Below, one piece after another: positions 1 to 6,344 of a DNA stretch of 10,575 nucleotides. The notes under the pieces are model-generated. The model searched no databases and was not told the origin of the DNA. It saw only the letters and a program-made list of their open reading frames with translations. Location of the stretch: contig JAKQSI010000026.1 in the NCBI GenBank assembly GCA_029570205.1, positions 1 through 10,575 on the forward strand. The letters are read 5' to 3'. Origin of the DNA: Candidatus Omnitrophota bacterium (lineage in GTDB: Bacteria; Hinthialibacterota; Hinthialibacteria; Hinthialibacterales; JAKPRU01). Position numbers and translations under genes: made by a program. Position 1 is the first letter of the stretch. Each line of letters starts with the position of its first letter.

Positions 1-16
1 GAAAGGACTCTGCATA

Positions 17-427
17 ATGTGGCGAATTATCGGAGGATTGTTCTTTATTCTCACGCTGATCTCAATCCGCGCGGAAGCGGCCGATGTCTTTCTGAAAAGC
101 GGGATGGTGCGCTCCGGAACCGTGACCGTTCGGAGCTCCGCCTGGGATTCCCAACTGGTAATCACGGTTCAATCTCCGGACAAGCGCGTATTCCAATACC
201 CCTCCAAACAGGTTTCCCAAGTGGTCCATCAGGAGGATCTTCTGGTCTCCAGTCCGAATCCAGTTTACAAAAATCCTTCTGTGGAACCGCAGTTCCTTGT
301 TGTTCTAATGAAAGGGACCGAAGTGGTTCCGCTGGAGCGGCGGGATGGCTGGGTTCGGATTCGCTGCTGGGGAAATCGTGAGGGCTGGATTGAGGAAAAA
401 GTCCTGACCCGAAGGGTCGATTTCTGA
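17..427 (+). CDS. Small exported protein with SH3-like C-terminal domain
   Basis: A 136-residue protein of unknown precise role. The first 21 residues form a signal peptide: an Arg near the start, a hydrophobic run (GLFFILTLIS) and an AEA motif at 19-21 that fits signal peptidase I cleavage. The mature protein is therefore probably periplasmic or secreted. The N-terminal half (about 22-70) starts ADVFLKSGMVRSGTV, which resembles the short beta-rich 'LKDG..xxGxV' domains of many exported bacterial proteins. The C-terminal part (about 92-130, KGTEVVPLERRDGWVRI ... REGWIEEKVL) has the pattern of a bacterial SH3 domain, with the typical 'dGWv.v...g..GWi....l' spacing. Such domains often bind cell wall or peptides. 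A GAAAGGA ribosome binding site lies at 1-7, about 9 bases before the ATG. Whether it is co-transcribed with a gene upstream of the window cannot be seen. Family assignment is inference from motif shape. Confidence 0.8.
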   Translation: MWRIIGGLFFILTLISIRAEAADVFLKSGMVRSGTVTVRSSAWDSQLVITVQSPDKRVFQYPSKQVSQVVHQEDLLVSSPNPVYKNPSVEPQFLVVLMKGTEVVPLERRDGWVRIRCWGNREGWIEEKVLTRRVDF

Positions 428-700
428 GCTGTTTCCAAAAGAAAGCTCGGTCACAACCGTCGCGCCGAGGAGTCTTGTGTTATTCGGTCAACCCCCACCT
501 AACCTTTCCCGATCTTCGGGGGAGGAACCTCTGCCGCAAAGTTTGGAGGAGACAGAGAGGGGGTTGTGCGTATCTTCACGCCTTCGGCTGCGCTGTGTGC
601 GGTGACGCTTTCTTCACCCAATCACCGGCCCCGTCGAAGGGAGGCTCGCGATTGCGGAGTGAGGATTCACAATCGCCGACATTCATGTGGGCTACATCTC
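428..700. other. Intergenic region between exported SH3 protein and GH42-like gene
   Basis: This 273-bp gap holds the repeat element at 489-566, followed by about 135 bp without a clear promoter or ribosome binding site. The reading frame of the downstream gene stays open through it back to GTG 566. The translated stretch is Arg/His/Cys-rich with no domain-like character and precedes a complete lipoprotein signal, so I treat it as non-coding. Confidence 0.5.
489..566. repeat. Hairpin-rich dispersed repeat element (MITE/REP-like)
   Basis: A 78-bp element bounded by perfect 8-bp inverted ends, CAACCCCC (489-496) and GGGGGTTG (559-566). Inside is a hairpin TTCCCGA-TCT-TCGGGGGA and further G/C-rich half palindromes (CTCTG ... 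CAGAG). This 'CCCCCACCTAACC ... GGGGGAGGAACCTC' architecture resembles short dispersed intergenic repeats of bacterial genomes. No transposase is present, so it would be non-autonomous. Its right end provides a GTG at 566 that opens an artificial N-terminal extension of the next gene. Copies elsewhere in the genome cannot be checked here. Confidence 0.5.
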
Positions 701-3172
701 ATGTTCGCCAGAATAGGAAGGCTTTCGCGGTTCAGAATCCTGTTGTCGGTTCTCCTTCTGATTGCCGGATGCGCGAGAAACCCGGAGCAGGTCACTTGGC
801 CCACTTTTGAAGAACTCTCCCAGAGCGCGGAATATCTCAATCCACCTCGATATGAGAAAAACGCTTTTGTTGCAGCGGATGGACACAGAACCTTCCTGAT
901 CGGCGCTTATGGCAAAGATGACCCCCGTTTCGACTTATATGGGAAACGGGAACTCGGTGAACTGCCGCCAAGCTATGGTCTCTATGACCCGAAATTGCAT
1001 GGCTGGATATACGAACAGCCGCTGAATCGGGAATCGGCAACCCGGCTGGGATTCAATTTCTATTCGATGTCGCTGAATCCCAGACCATTTTATGAGACAG
1101 TCAATTACGACGCCCGTGTGCCGGAAGACCCCGATTATGTCGCCACATTCGCCCGCGAATTGCGCCTTCCGTTCTATGTGGATTTTGTTGCCTGGCCGTG
1201 GGGACTCGGAGCGCCGGGACAACCGGACACAGGGAAACTCCCCGATGAATGCCGCAATCCTCATAGCGGTCACTGGATGGCCTACCGGATTATCGGCCCC
1301 GGACGGGAGATCTGGCTGTCGATCTGGAGGCTGTATGCACAAAGGCTCCGGGAGGCCGGTGTTCCCGTGCTGATGTATGAACTGTTCAACGAACCCGGAT
1401 ACAACGCCTGGACAGAGGACCATCGAGCCGAGTTTATCCGGTGGCTTCAGGAGCGATATAACTCACTGGAGACCGTAAACTGCGTTTGGGGAACTTCCTG
1501 GAACTCCTGGGAGGAGATCCGCGACTATCCGGCCCCGAAAACAGTCCCCTCATTATGGCTCGATTATGATGAATACCTTGCGGAGAAATTCGCCGACCTG
1601 TTCAAAGCAGGCATCGACACAATTCGGGAAATCGACCCCAACGCAGTCTGCGTGATCCAGCCAAGACGTACCGCCGCTCTGGTTCCATGGGATGCCGTTC
1701 ACTACGACAAGATTCTCGCTCTTGAAGAAGTTGTTGTCTCGCCGACCGATGGCGGCCTGTGGACCCCCGGAACATCAGGTAATCAACCGGATTCCAGATG
1801 GAGCAATGCGCCCATGGCCCCGGCTCCCATCTCCAGCGATCTCCTTCCGGCAATGGCAGGCGACCGAATGCTGTTCGACAATGAACTCTACCTGACCGGC
1901 CAGACGCGACGCGATGTACGAAATGACTGGTGGACTCGTGTCCTGATGGGCTATGACGGAGCGACATTATTCTCCTGGTCAAAACGCGGCTGGTCGTGGT
2001 GGGATGGACTCGAAAAGATCAAAGAGGAAGCCGAACAGCATCCCTACAGCGCGTTGATCCCAATTGCACGCCGCACGGAGGCATTGCGCGGTATTCTGGA
2101 TTTCGCCCGGGAAATGCCTCGAGTTCGCCTTAATGTATTGCGGAAACCCTGGGTAGAGAATCACAACATCGGATTTGTCTGGAGCTGGGGGAATGCCCGA
2201 CGGTTGATGTGCGACGGCGATCTGCCCGAACAGGCGATGCGATACTATGCCACGCTGAAATACACGCATTGGCCGTTTGAGATGATCCCCTCCTATCCGG
2301 CATCATCCGAGCATCTTTCGCAATTCAAGGTCCTGTTTCTGCCGGGTACGCAGTATCTTGAACGGGAACTTCAAATAAATCTCGAAAACTACGTGCGAAA
2401 TGGCGGTCTGTTGGTCTTGGGCGAGAAAATCCCGGACCGAACGCCTTACGGCCGGCTTAACGGATTCGACGAATGGCTCGGCATCCGGCCGGGGCCGGGT
2501 GACTTTCGGAGAAGCACAATCAGAATGCCGGAAGAGATCAAAGGGGATGGAGCGCCGAAGGCTATTGAGGGTGTGGAGGTAGTTGAACCGATTTCCCTTG
2601 CCTCAACTCTTTCCCAAAGGGAGAGGGAGATAGATTCTCATCATTCCGGCAAAAGCCGGAATCCAGTATCCACGGACAGGACGATCATGTCCCCCTTCCA
2701 CACTCTCATCGCCGATTCCCTGGAAAGACCCGTCCTGATCGAACGGCAACTCGGCAACGGACGCATCTGGTATCTCACCGCAAATTTGAAGGGGTACGAT
2801 CTCGCAACGCTTCTCTCCTGGATTCTCGAAATGGCCGGACAGAATCGAGAACTTCTCATCCGGGATGAATCCGACGGCAACTGCGCGAGGAACATCCTGG
2901 TAAGTTTTCGGCGGTACAACGATCCTTCACGCCACATCTGTGTTCTGTTGAGGAATATGGACTCTTACCCGAAGGATCTGCGCATCACACTGAATCCCGG
3001 CTGGAAAAACTACAGAATCGACGACCCGCTGGAAAGAATTTGTTTCGATCCTCCCCCGGGAAAACTAATGTGGGAATGGGACGACATGCAGACCCATGGT
3101 ATTCGATTGCGAATCGAGGGGAACGACTTTCGATTGCTGATGTTCAGCGAGATCTCCGAAGGCCGTTTTTGA
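701..3172 (+). CDS. Lipoprotein glycoside hydrolase, GH42-like beta-galactosidase
   Basis: An 823-residue protein. From ATG 701 the N-terminus is a lipoprotein signal: RIGRLSRFR, hydrophobic LLSVLLLIAG and the lipobox Cys at 24. It should be exported and lipid-anchored, acting outside the cytoplasm. The catalytic barrel spans about 50-470. It contains LMYELFNEPGYNAW with the presumed acid/base Glu231 in the NEP motif, the GH42-typical stretch FIRWLQERYNSLETVNCVWG, and a presumed nucleophile Glu395 in LFDNELY. A following alpha/beta domain (about 535-600, FKVLFLPGTQYL ... ENYVRNGGLLVLGE) matches the trimerisation (glutaminase-fold) domain of GH42 enzymes, and a beta-rich C-terminus follows. 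Clan GH-A beta-galactosidase activity is therefore likely, but the substrate is unknown. Residues about 632-667 are encoded by inserted repeats (2601-2690) without loss of frame. ATG 701 lacks a clear Shine-Dalgarno; GTG 659 and GTG 566 are less likely starts because the lipoprotein signal would then be internal. Confidence 0.85.
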   Translation: MFARIGRLSRFRILLSVLLLIAGCARNPEQVTWPTFEELSQSAEYLNPPRYEKNAFVAADGHRTFLIGAYGKDDPRFDLYGKRELGELPPSYGLYDPKLHGWIYEQPLNRESATRLGFNFYSMSLNPRPFYETVNYDARVPEDPDYVATFARELRLPFYVDFVAWPWGLGAPGQPDTGKLPDECRNPHSGHWMAYRIIGPGREIWLSIWRLYAQRLREAGVPVLMYELFNEPGYNAWTEDHRAEFIRWLQERYNSLETVNCVWGTSWNSWEEIRDYPAPKTVPSLWLDYDEYLAEKFADLFKAGIDTIREIDPNAVCVIQPRRTAALVPWDAVHYDKILALEEVVVSPTDGGLWTPGTSGNQPDSRWSNAPMAPAPISSDLLPAMAGDRMLFDNELYLTGQTRRDVRNDWWTRVLMGYDGATLFSWSKRGWSWWDGLEKIKEEAEQHPYSALIPIARRTEALRGILDFAREMPRVRLNVLRKPWVENHNIGFVWSWGNARRLMCDGDLPEQAMRYYATLKYTHWPFEMIPSYPASSEHLSQFKVLFLPGTQYLERELQINLENYVRNGGLLVLGEKIPDRTPYGRLNGFDEWLGIRPGPGDFRRSTIRMPEEIKGDGAPKAIEGVEVVEPISLASTLSQREREIDSHHSGKSRNPVSTDRTIMSPFHTLIADSLERPVLIERQLGNGRIWYLTANLKGYDLATLLSWILEMAGQNRELLIRDESDGNCARNILVSFRRYNDPSRHICVLLRNMDSYPKDLRITLNPGWKNYRIDDPLERICFDPPPGKLMWEWDDMQTHGIRLRIEGNDFRLLMFSEISEGRF
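2601..2690. repeat. Two dispersed hairpin repeats inserted in frame in the GH42-like gene
   Basis: Two adjacent hairpins interrupt the coding sequence. The first (2607-2627) has 9-bp arms CTCTTTCCC/GGGAGAGGG with two G-T pairs and loop AAA. The second (2643-2662) is a perfect 8-bp stem ATTCCGGC/GCCGGAAT with loop AAAA, followed by CCAGTATCCACGGACAGG. The second closely resembles the 'CATTCCGGC-GAAA-GCCGGAATCCAG' dispersed repeats known from many bacterial genomes. The encoded peptide, including HHSGKSRNPVSTD, is hydrophilic, unlike flanking GH42 sequence. The frame is kept across both. Confidence 0.7.
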
Positions 3173-3205
3173 GGAATTCCTCCGGTTCGGAATCTGTTGA
3201 TTGAA

Positions 3206-3214
3206 TGCTATAAT
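3206..3214 (+). promoter_or_regulatory. Possible orphan extended -10 promoter
   Basis: TGCTATAAT is a perfect extended -10 box (TGn-TATAAT). The -35 position at 17-bp spacing reads TTCGGA, 3 of 6 to consensus. No supported gene lies downstream on this strand; any transcript would run towards the 3' end of gdhA. Confidence 0.3.
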
Positions 3215-3377
3215 CCGGAATCCCTGTACAAAGCACATCAAGAAAGAACCGCCATGCCCACATTCCTTTAAGTCACGGAGATAATGCGGTTTTATTATTC
3301 GCCCCACAATAGATGGGTCAGAAGAAGCCTGCGTGAACCTCGAACATTTCACCGGCAGGATGCCGCGCCGGCCGGCC

Positions 3378-3404
3378 AAAAAGGGGCGCACAACCGTGCG
3401 CCCC
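3378..3404 (-). terminator. Rho-independent terminator of gdhA
   Basis: Read on the minus strand, the element is a perfect 9-bp stem GGGGCGCAC/GTGCGCCCC with a 4-base loop (GGTT), followed directly by TTTTT. It starts 34 bases after the gdhA stop codon. The plus strand has no T-run after the stem, so it should work for gdhA only. Confidence 0.8.
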
Positions 3405-3437
3405 TGCAGGATAATCGGCAATCTGTGAGAAAGGAAA

Positions 3438-4781
3438 TCAAACCAGCCCCTGGTCCAGCATCGCGTTGGCTACTTTTACAAAACCGGTGATATTGGCCCC
3501 CATTACGAGGTTACCCGGGCACCCGTATTCTTTCGCCGTATCCGAGACAGAGGTATAAATCGCCCTCATGATCTCCTGTAGTCGTCGATCGACCTCCTCC
3601 CTGGGCCAGTAGATGTGCTGCGCATTCTGGGCCATTTCCAGACCGGAAACGGCCACTCCACCGGCATTCGCGGCTTTTCCAGGACCGTAAAGAATCTTCC
3701 GTTCCAGGAACAAACGAACTCCATCCGGATCGGTCGGCATATTCGCCCCTTCGGTCACAACGAAGCATCCGTTATCCAGAAGCATTTTGGCATCCTCACC
3801 GTTAATCTCATTCTGTGTCGCGCTGGGAAACGCGCAATCGCATCTGATCCCCCAGGGCCGTACCCCCTCTTTGTACACGGCGGTGGGAAATGCCTCAACA
3901 TATTCGCGAATTCGTCCGCGCCGGACATTCTTTAGTTCCATAACATAGTGTAGTTTTTCCTCGGAGATCCCGTCCGGGTCATAGATGGTTCCATTGGAGT
4001 CGGAAAGAGAAACGCATTTTCCGCCCAACTGGGTGACTTTCTCTACCGTATACTGCGCCACGTTACCGGAACCGGACACTGTACAGATTTTGCCTTGCAG
4101 GCTGTCTCCCCTGGATTCGAGCATGTTCTGTGCGAAATACGTGGCTCCGTAGCCGGTCGCTTCCGGACGAATATACGAACCGCCCCAGTTGAATCCTTTC
4201 CCGGTAATCGCACCGGAGAATTCGTTACGAATCCGCTTGTATTGCCCGAACAGGAACCCGATCTCTCTCCCGCCCACGCCGATATCCCCGGCGGGCACAT
4301 CGACATTATCGCCGATATACCGTTGCAGTTCGGTCATGAACGACTGGCAGAAGCGCATGACCTCGACATCGGACTTTCCCTTCGGGTCGAAGTCGGAACC
4401 GCCCTTGCCGCCGCCCATCGGAAGGGTGGTCAGGGCATTCTTGAAGATCTGCTCGAATGCCAGGAATTTCAGCACGCCGAGATGCACAGTGGGATGAAAG
4501 CGCAACCCGCCCTTGTACGGGCCGATGGCGCTGTTGAATTCGATACGGAACCCGCGATTGATGCGGTCGTTCCCCTGCTCATCCGTCCACGGCACACGGA
4601 ACATGACCACCCGCTCCGGCTCGATCAGTCGTTCCAGAATGAGATGCTTTTCATACTTAGGATGTCTCTCCAACACCGGTCCCAGGGAATCGAGAACCTC
4701 TTTGACCGCCTGGGCAAATTCCGGCTCCGCCGGATTCCGCTTCACCACCAGATCCATGATCCTTGATGCATACGAAGACAT
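3438..4781 (-). CDS. gdhA: NADP-specific glutamate dehydrogenase
   Basis: Catalyses reductive amination of 2-oxoglutarate with ammonium and NADPH to glutamate in the cytoplasm; the family is hexameric. The 447-residue length from ATG 4781 equals that of E. coli GdhA, and the sequence can be followed alongside it throughout. Visible signatures are the substrate-binding lysine in GPYKGGLRF (Lys90), the catalytic lysine in PMGGGKGGSDFDPKG (Lys126), Asp166 in VPAGDIGVGGRE, and the Rossmann motif GSGNVA (237-242). SDSNG at about 260-264 matches the NADP-type GdhA pattern. The C-terminal EGANMPT and PGKAANAGGVAVSGLEM blocks are intact. I chose ATG 4781 over ATG 4820 because it aligns with family N-termini and has AAGAAAGAGG 10 bases upstream. 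It is transcribed divergently from an NrpR-type regulator, which suggests nitrogen control, and ends at a strong terminator. Confidence 0.97.
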   Translation of the reverse strand: MSSYASRIMDLVVKRNPAEPEFAQAVKEVLDSLGPVLERHPKYEKHLILERLIEPERVVMFRVPWTDEQGNDRINRGFRIEFNSAIGPYKGGLRFHPTVHLGVLKFLAFEQIFKNALTTLPMGGGKGGSDFDPKGKSDVEVMRFCQSFMTELQRYIGDNVDVPAGDIGVGGREIGFLFGQYKRIRNEFSGAITGKGFNWGGSYIRPEATGYGATYFAQNMLESRGDSLQGKICTVSGSGNVAQYTVEKVTQLGGKCVSLSDSNGTIYDPDGISEEKLHYVMELKNVRRGRIREYVEAFPTAVYKEGVRPWGIRCDCAFPSATQNEINGEDAKMLLDNGCFVVTEGANMPTDPDGVRLFLERKILYGPGKAANAGGVAVSGLEMAQNAQHIYWPREEVDRRLQEIMRAIYTSVSDTAKEYGCPGNLVMGANITGFVKVANAMLDQGLV

Positions 4782-4791
4782 AATTATTGAA

Positions 4792-4801
4792 CCTCTTTCT
4801 T
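4792..4801 (-). promoter_or_regulatory. Ribosome binding site of gdhA, deciding the start
   Basis: On the minus strand AAGAAAGAGG lies 10 bases before ATG 4781. The alternative ATG at 4820 lies upstream of this site, so it cannot use it. This supports the 447-residue product. Confidence 0.7.
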
Positions 4802-4896
4802 CCGCTCGGAGCGGCGACACCGTTTATGCTGTCGGATCGGCTGATCAGTTCAAGCACAGAGCCGGTGTGAAATAGGCGTCCGTTTCCTTTATATTA

Positions 4897-4912
4897 TGGC
4901 AGATGGAGGCCA
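4897..4912. promoter_or_regulatory. Weak inverted repeat TGGC-N8-GCCA near gdhA promoter
   Basis: TGGC (4897-4900) and GCCA (4909-4912) form an inverted repeat with an 8-bp spacer. It shares the half-sites TTATGGCA and GCCAATT with the two better palindromes at 5176-5233. It lies about 115-130 bp upstream of the gdhA start codon, next to minus-strand -10-like sequences. The spacer differs by 2 bp from the other two sites, so a shared binding protein is only a guess. Confidence 0.3.
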
Positions 4913-5175
4913 ATTCTGATTAGAATACAAAACGAGCTTCTTCATGTCAAGGCAGCCGGACAATTCGAGGCCATCTTTCTTCCCGGATTTTCGGACAGCT
5001 CGGCAACTCAGAATAATTTTACCTGATAAGTGGTTCATAAATAAGGCCTTATGCCAATTCATTCAGAAATCAGTTTGAGTGGATCATCGAAGAAAAAGGG
5101 CCAACCCTGGACCGGATGCCTTTGAAGAAGGAAAATAGAATTGGGTGGTGATTTTATATACTTCAAACGGTATTT

Positions 5176-5191
5176 ATGGCATTCTTGCCAT
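5176..5191. promoter_or_regulatory. Candidate NrpR operator 1 (ATGGC-N6-GCCAT)
   Basis: ATGGCATTCTTGCCAT is an inverted repeat with 6-bp arms (ATGGCA/TGCCAT) around TTCT. Written as TGGC-N6-GCCA it has the same 4-6-4 geometry as the archaeal NrpR operator GGAA-N6-TTCC. Its centre is 43 bp from that of the second site, about four helical turns, so both would face the same side of the DNA. Confidence 0.5.
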
Positions 5192-5199
5192 TATGTGGT

Positions 5200-5228
5200 T
5201 TGATTTCAGGCCAGATAAATGGTAATAT
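5200..5228 (+). promoter_or_regulatory. Predicted promoter of the NrpR-type gene
   Basis: TTGATT (5200-5205) and TAATAT (5223-5228), separated by exactly 17 bp, each match the sigma-70 consensus at 4 of 6 positions. The -10 box lies inside the second palindrome (5220-5233). Transcription would start near 5235, leaving a short leader before the ribosome binding site at 5250-5258. Confidence 0.4.
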
Positions 5229-5233
5229 TGCCA
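5220..5233. promoter_or_regulatory. Candidate NrpR operator 2 (TGGT-N6-GCCA) over the -10 box
   Basis: TGGTAATATTGCCA is an imperfect palindrome with one mismatched pair (T against G) and the same TGGY-N6-GCCA layout as the site at 5176-5191. Flanking A/T bases (5217-5218 and 5235-5236) extend the symmetry. It covers the predicted -10 box, as expected for an autorepressor site. Confidence 0.5.
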
Positions 5234-5249
5234 ATTAGGAAGATTTGGT

Positions 5250-5258
5250 AAGGAAAGG
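5250..5258 (+). promoter_or_regulatory. Ribosome binding site before a non-AUG start
   Basis: AAGGAAAGG is a strong Shine-Dalgarno-like sequence. No in-frame ATG, GTG or TTG follows at proper distance. The in-frame codons in range are ATT 5259, ACG 5265 and ATT 5268; ATT 5268 is 9 bases after the purine run. Confidence 0.5.
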
Positions 5259-5267
5259 ATTTCGACG

Positions 5268-6263
5268 ATTTCCGAGATTCACCAGAAACAGAAGATTGCC
5301 ATTCTGCGCGTTCTCCGCAATTATGGCCACCCAATCGGCAGCGCCACGATCGCCAGGGAGATTGAGGCTTCCGGTTTTTATTTGAGCGACCGCACAATCC
5401 GCCTTTATCTCCAAGAGATGGAGCGCGAGGGTCTGGTCGCCCATGCGAGACGTGGTCGGCACGGTGGACGGACGATCACCGAGCTGGGAATCGGCGAAAT
5501 CAAAGATGCCCTGGTGATGGAGCGCGTCGGATTCACAGCCGCGAAAGTGGACACCCTCGCCTGGAAAATCTCGTTCGATCTTGCCTCCAAATCCGGCCTG
5601 GTCGTGCTGAATGTCTCGCTGATTCGTGAGTCCTGTCTCAGGGCCGCGATCAATGAGATCATTCCCGTTTTCAGAGCCGGGCTGAGCATGGGGGAGTATC
5701 TTTACCTCGGACGTTCCGGCGAGGAAATCGGCGAATTCCAGATCCCGCCCGGCTATGTGGCCATCGGCACGGTCTGTACCGTCACATTGAATGGGGTCCT
5801 TCTCAGCGCACGAATTCCGACGGATTCGCGCTTCGGGGGCATGCTGGAAGTACAGAACCGAACTCCCATCCGGTTTACCGATGTAATCTATTACGACGGA
5901 ACTTCACTCGATCCTCTGGAAATTTTTATCAAAGGCGGCCTGACCAGTGTTCGCGAGGCCGTACGAACGGGACATGGTCGTATCGGAGTGAGTTTTCGCG
6001 AAGTCCCGACGGCTGCGATGGCCGAAGTAGAGAAAGTGCTTCGCAGGATGGATCAAATCGGTCTCGGCGGGGTTCTGATGATTGGAAGACCCAGTCAGCC
6101 GGTTCTTGATTTCCCCGTTCAGGAAGGCCGAACCGCAATCCTGCTGATCGGAGGCCTGAATCCTCTTGCAGCCGTCGAGGAGGCCGGAATGCCGACTACT
6201 AATTTCGCATTATGTACCCTGTTCGAGTTCCAACGGTTGATCCATTACAGTGAAATCAGGTAG
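5268..6263 (+). CDS. NrpR-type nitrogen regulator (wHTH plus NrpR/DUF128 domain)
   Basis: A cytoplasmic transcription factor. With a start at ATT 5268 it has 331 residues. Residues about 6-55 form a winged helix (KIAILRVLRNYG ... IAREIEASG ... SDRTIRLYLQEMEREGLV), followed by GRTITELG. The rest is a single NrpR regulatory domain with family-typical blocks: GTVCTVTLNGVLLSARIPTDSRFGG, YYDGTSLDPLEIF, a GxGxxxxxFREVP segment, and near the C-terminus LIGGLNPLAAVEEAG. In methanogens NrpR represses nitrogen-assimilation genes and is released by 2-oxoglutarate. Some archaeal members have two such domains; this one has one. It is divergent from gdhA and preceded by twin palindromes, so autoregulation and gdhA control are likely inferences. 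The first standard start, TTG 5382, would delete most of the DNA-binding domain, so a non-AUG start or an indel is implied. The frame is open from 5226. Confidence 0.85.
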   Translation: MSEIHQKQKIAILRVLRNYGHPIGSATIAREIEASGFYLSDRTIRLYLQEMEREGLVAHARRGRHGGRTITELGIGEIKDALVMERVGFTAAKVDTLAWKISFDLASKSGLVVLNVSLIRESCLRAAINEIIPVFRAGLSMGEYLYLGRSGEEIGEFQIPPGYVAIGTVCTVTLNGVLLSARIPTDSRFGGMLEVQNRTPIRFTDVIYYDGTSLDPLEIFIKGGLTSVREAVRTGHGRIGVSFREVPTAAMAEVEKVLRRMDQIGLGGVLMIGRPSQPVLDFPVQEGRTAILLIGGLNPLAAVEEAGMPTTNFALCTLFEFQRLIHYSEIR

Positions 6264-6299
6264 CTGCCCGACACGGACGCCTAGTAAAGGCAATTCGGG

Positions 6300-6305
6300 T
6301 ACAAT
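6300..6305 (+). promoter_or_regulatory. Possible -10 box for the PEP-synthase-like gene
   Basis: TACAAT matches the -10 consensus at 5 of 6 positions, 39 bases before the start codon. No good -35 is seen at 16-18 bp spacing. Only 81 bp separate this gene from the NrpR-type gene and no terminator is visible between them, so read-through from the regulator is also possible. Confidence 0.3.
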
Positions 6306-6344
6306 ACGCCACGAAAGAACCACTGTCCATTCCGGAGAATCGCC

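Larger units (their letters stand above)
3173..3437. other. Intergenic region between convergent GH42-like gene and gdhA
   Basis: This 265-bp gap lies between two convergent genes. It contains a palindrome GAGGAATTCCTC (3171-3182) that overlaps the GH42-like stop codon, an extended -10 box TGCTATAAT (3206-3214) on the plus strand, and the gdhA terminator (3378-3404). No convincing gene is seen. An open frame from ATG 3284 with a fair ribosome binding site (CGGAG) runs through the terminator into gdhA antisense and resembles nothing. Confidence 0.5.
4782..5267. other. Divergent gdhA/nrpR regulatory region
   Basis: This 486-bp region separates two divergent genes and is more A/T-rich than its flanks. 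It carries two matching palindromes near the regulator (5176-5191 and 5220-5233), a looser TGGC-N8-GCCA near gdhA (4897-4912), a perfect 12-bp palindrome ATAAGGCCTTAT (5041-5052) and a predicted promoter for the regulator (5200-5228). I could not assign a convincing gdhA promoter; CATAAT and TATAAA boxes occur on the minus strand around 4885-4896, without a good -35. The only short open frames (for example ATG 5051, 24 codons) lack support as genes. Confidence 0.6.

Noticed and set aside
3171-3182. GAGGAATTCCTC as terminator of the GH42-like gene
   Set aside because: It is a loopless palindrome overlapping the stop codon with no T-run after it.
3284-3490. 68-codon plus-strand open frame with a fair ribosome binding site
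   Set aside because: It runs through the gdhA terminator hairpin and into gdhA antisense, and its translation has no domain-like character.
4095-4766. 223-codon plus-strand open frame inside gdhA
   Set aside because: It is antisense to the well-supported gdhA coding sequence and resembles no protein; a shadow frame.
4897-4912. Possible sigma-54 promoter for gdhA
   Set aside because: On the minus strand the GG and GC elements are separated by 9 rather than 10 bases and the TTGCW half is poor.
5051-5125. 24-codon open frame in the gdhA/nrpR intergenic region
   Set aside because: The only upstream purine run is part of the ATAAGGCCTTAT palindrome with poor spacing, and nothing supports translation.
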